Assembly (NCBI GenBank): GCA_902566775.1 | Contig: CACFKF010000007.1 | Span: 1-46,697, forward strand | Length of the DNA: 46,697 nucleotides | Origin: an uncultured Pelagibacteraceae bacterium | Lineage (GTDB): Bacteria > Pseudomonadota > Alphaproteobacteria > Pelagibacterales > Pelagibacteraceae | Direction: 5' to 3' | Shown: positions 45,535 through 46,697 of the stretch, piece by piece | Position numbering within the stretch: position 1 is the stretch's first letter | Layout of the letters: each line of letters opens with the position of its first letter | Notes under the pieces: model-generated | Databases searched by the model: none | What the model saw: the letters and a program-made list of their open reading frames with translations, nothing else | Told to the model about the DNA's origin: nothing | Made by a program: the position numbers and the translations under genes

Positions 45535-46073
45535 TACTTTTTCTTTCCTTCTTTTCTCAATATATACTGTCCTATTTCCTTAATTCCTTTACCTTTATAT
45601 GGTTCTGGTGGTCTAAAAGCTTTAATTTTTGAAGCAATCATTCCGACTAATTGTTTATCCATTCCTTGAATTTTAACTAATGTTTGTTTTTCAACAGCAA
45701 TTTTAATACCTTCAGGAATATCAAAATTTATATCATGGCTGTAGCCAAGCTGTAAATTGAGCTGTTTTCCTTTTAAAGAAGCTCTGTATCCTACTCCTGT
45801 TAGTTCAAGTGTTTTTTCATATCCTGAGTTGACGCCTAATATCGCATTGTTAACCAAACTTCTATTCATTCCCCAAAGTCTTTTTGTATCTTCATTAATT
45901 TTTTTTGGTTTAATACTGATTTCTTTTCCTTCTTTTATGTCCAAGTCAAAAACTCTTGTATCTATACTTAAGGTTTTTTTTCCAAGTGGACCCTCTATAT
46001 TTAACGCATTACCTGCCATTACAACTTTTATTTTTTCAGGAATTTTAATATTTATTTTTCCAATTTTAGACAT
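45534..46073 (-). CDS. rplF: 50S ribosomal protein L6
   Basis: uL6, near the peptidyl transferase and factor-binding region. The 179 residues form two related domains: [18 protein letters not shown] with [15 protein letters not shown] first, then [20 protein letters not shown] and the signature [19 protein letters not shown] near the C-terminus. One-base overlaps with rpsH and rplR. Confidence 0.98.
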   Translation of the reverse strand: MSKIGKINIKIPEKIKVVMAGNALNIEGPLGKKTLSIDTRVFDLDIKEGKEISIKPKKINEDTKRLWGMNRSLVNNAILGVNSGYEKTLELTGVGYRASLKGKQLNLQLGYSHDINFDIPEGIKIAVEKQTLVKIQGMDKQLVGMIASKIKAFRPPEPYKGKGIKEIGQYILRKEGKKK

Positions 46074-46471
46074 TAAAACACCTTACAAATTATTTCACCG
46101 CCTAGTTTTTGTTTTCTTGCATCTATATCGGTCATAACTCCCTTAGGAGTAGATATTATTGCAATACCTAAGCCATTATTTATCATTGGTAAACTTTGTG
46201 CACTTGAAAATATTCTTCTACCTGGTTTTGAAACTCTTTCTATAGTGCTTATTACTGGTGTTCCAGAATTGTATTTTAAATTTATTAACAAATCAATTGC
46301 GTTTGATTCTTTTGCCTCAACCTTATAGTCAATTATAAAACCCTCTCTTTTTAAAACTTCGGCAATTTTAGTTTTAAATTTTGATGATGGTAATTTTATT
46401 ATTTTGTGATTTCTCAGCTGAGCATTTTTTATTCTTGCTATCATATCCCCAATTGGGTCACTTAAACTCAT
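46073..46471 (-). CDS. rpsH: 30S ribosomal protein S8
   Basis: uS8, central-domain assembly protein. I use the ATG at 46471 (132 residues; MSLSDPIGDMIARIKNAQ), the universal start of the family. A longer frame to 46531 overlaps rpsN and adds residues without similarity. The conserved end GVMTDIDARKQKLGGEIICKV is present (core motif DARKQKLGGEI). 13 nt downstream of the rpsN stop. Confidence 0.97.
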   Translation of the reverse strand: MSLSDPIGDMIARIKNAQLRNHKIIKLPSSKFKTKIAEVLKREGFIIDYKVEAKESNAIDLLINLKYNSGTPVISTIERVSKPGRRIFSSAQSLPMINNGLGIAIISTPKGVMTDIDARKQKLGGEIICKVF

Positions 46472-46484
46472 ATAAAAATCCTTT

Positions 46485-46697
46485 CTACCAACTTGATTTA
46501 ACCATTCCTGGAATTTTACCTTCAAGACCAAGCTTTCTTAAAGCTATTCTTGAAATTTTTAACTTTCTATAAACTCCGTGAGCTCTTCCTGATATTTGAC
46601 ATCTATTCCTCACTCTAATCATTGATGAATTTCTTGGTAATTTAGATAGTTTTTGTTGTGCTCTAAATCTTTCTTCAAGAGGTATTTTTTTATCCAT
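46485..46697 (-). CDS. rpsN: 30S ribosomal protein S14 (partial, N-terminus outside the window)
   Basis: The last 71 codons, stop included, of uS14: [40 protein letters not shown] and the invariant end [11 protein letters not shown]. The family is about 100 residues, so roughly 30 N-terminal residues lie beyond 46697; the methionine at the window edge is internal, not the start. It is the zinc-free (C-minus) form, with a single cysteine in RNRC. Start of the spc-operon part seen here. Confidence 0.95.
   Translation of the reverse strand: MDKKIPLEERFRAQQKLSKLPRNSSMIRVRNRCQISGRAHGVYRKLKISRIALRKLGLEGKIPGMVKSSW

Noticed and set aside
46472..46531. Longer rpsH start
   Set aside because: Overlaps rpsN; the universal S8 N-terminus begins at the ATG at 46471.
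1..46697. CRISPR arrays, insertion sequences, prophage, toxin-antitoxin or biosynthetic clusters
   Set aside because: No repeat-spacer pattern, transposase, integrase or phage gene was seen; every stretch over about 70 bp is accounted for by a core gene.

Overview
This window is ordinary core chromosome from a streamlined, very AT-rich marine alphaproteobacterium, most probably SAR11 (Pelagibacterales). I infer that from four things: the AT-rich, Lys/Asn/Ile-rich coding; about 98.7% of bases lying inside genes, with no intergenic gap over about 70 bp; alphaproteobacterial gene order (slt/dapA-smpB, rsh-pdxJ-acpS-lepB-rnc-recO, pyrB-pyrC'-plsY-topA, secY-adk-rpsM-rpsK-rpoA-rplQ); and a complete soxBDAG sarcosine oxidase operon. 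I count 54 protein genes (ribBA and rpsN run off the window edges) and one tRNA. I see no mobile element, prophage, CRISPR array, integron or toxin-antitoxin pair.

Layout. (1) 1-5302, minus strand: a Fe/2OG oxygenase-like gene, rpiB, glyA, nrdR, ribD, ribE and ribBA form one tight run for pentose and one-carbon metabolism and riboflavin synthesis. (2) 5373-6365, plus: hemB. (3) 6373-13712, minus: ten packed genes, dapA-smpB-folK-rsh-pyrE-pdxJ-acpS-lepB-rnc-recO. (4) 13756-16017, plus: lytic transglycosylase slt. (5) 16024-16117, minus: tRNA-Ser(GCU). (6) 16181-21270, plus: soxBDAG, heterotetrameric sarcosine oxidase. (7) 21259-27360, minus: gatCAB, then an O-methyltransferase, trhO and a MATE exporter. 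(8) 27409-33996, plus: ruvX, pyrB, a dihydroorotase homologue lacking its HxH metal site, plsY, topA, a small secreted Lys-rich protein and a RidA-family protein. (9) 33993-36097, minus: galU-ugd, making UDP-glucuronate. (10) 36133-39899: panC, mgtE, lipB and rluC on alternating strands with overlapping 3' ends. (11) 39930-46697, minus: the distal spc and alpha ribosomal operons, from rpsN to rplQ.

How the genes connect. Sarcosine oxidase yields glycine and, with tetrahydrofolate, methylene-THF; GlyA interconverts glycine and serine with the same carrier; FolK makes the folate. Cofactor genes are over-represented (riboflavin, heme, pyridoxal phosphate, pantothenate, lipoate, folate). Pyrimidine genes lie in two operons (pyrE; pyrB-pyrC').

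Most interesting points. I found no new multi-gene system. The best leads are changes at sites that are normally invariant, and genes missing from conserved clusters: a GTP cyclohydrolase II domain with all three zinc cysteines replaced, a dihydroorotase homologue without its metal histidines, an NrdR zinc knuckle shortened by one residue, and era, dprA and rpmD absent from their usual places. An uncharacterised Fe/2OG oxygenase, a small secreted protein and a palindrome upstream of soxB also deserve a look. Homology calls are from motif recognition only; no database search was run.
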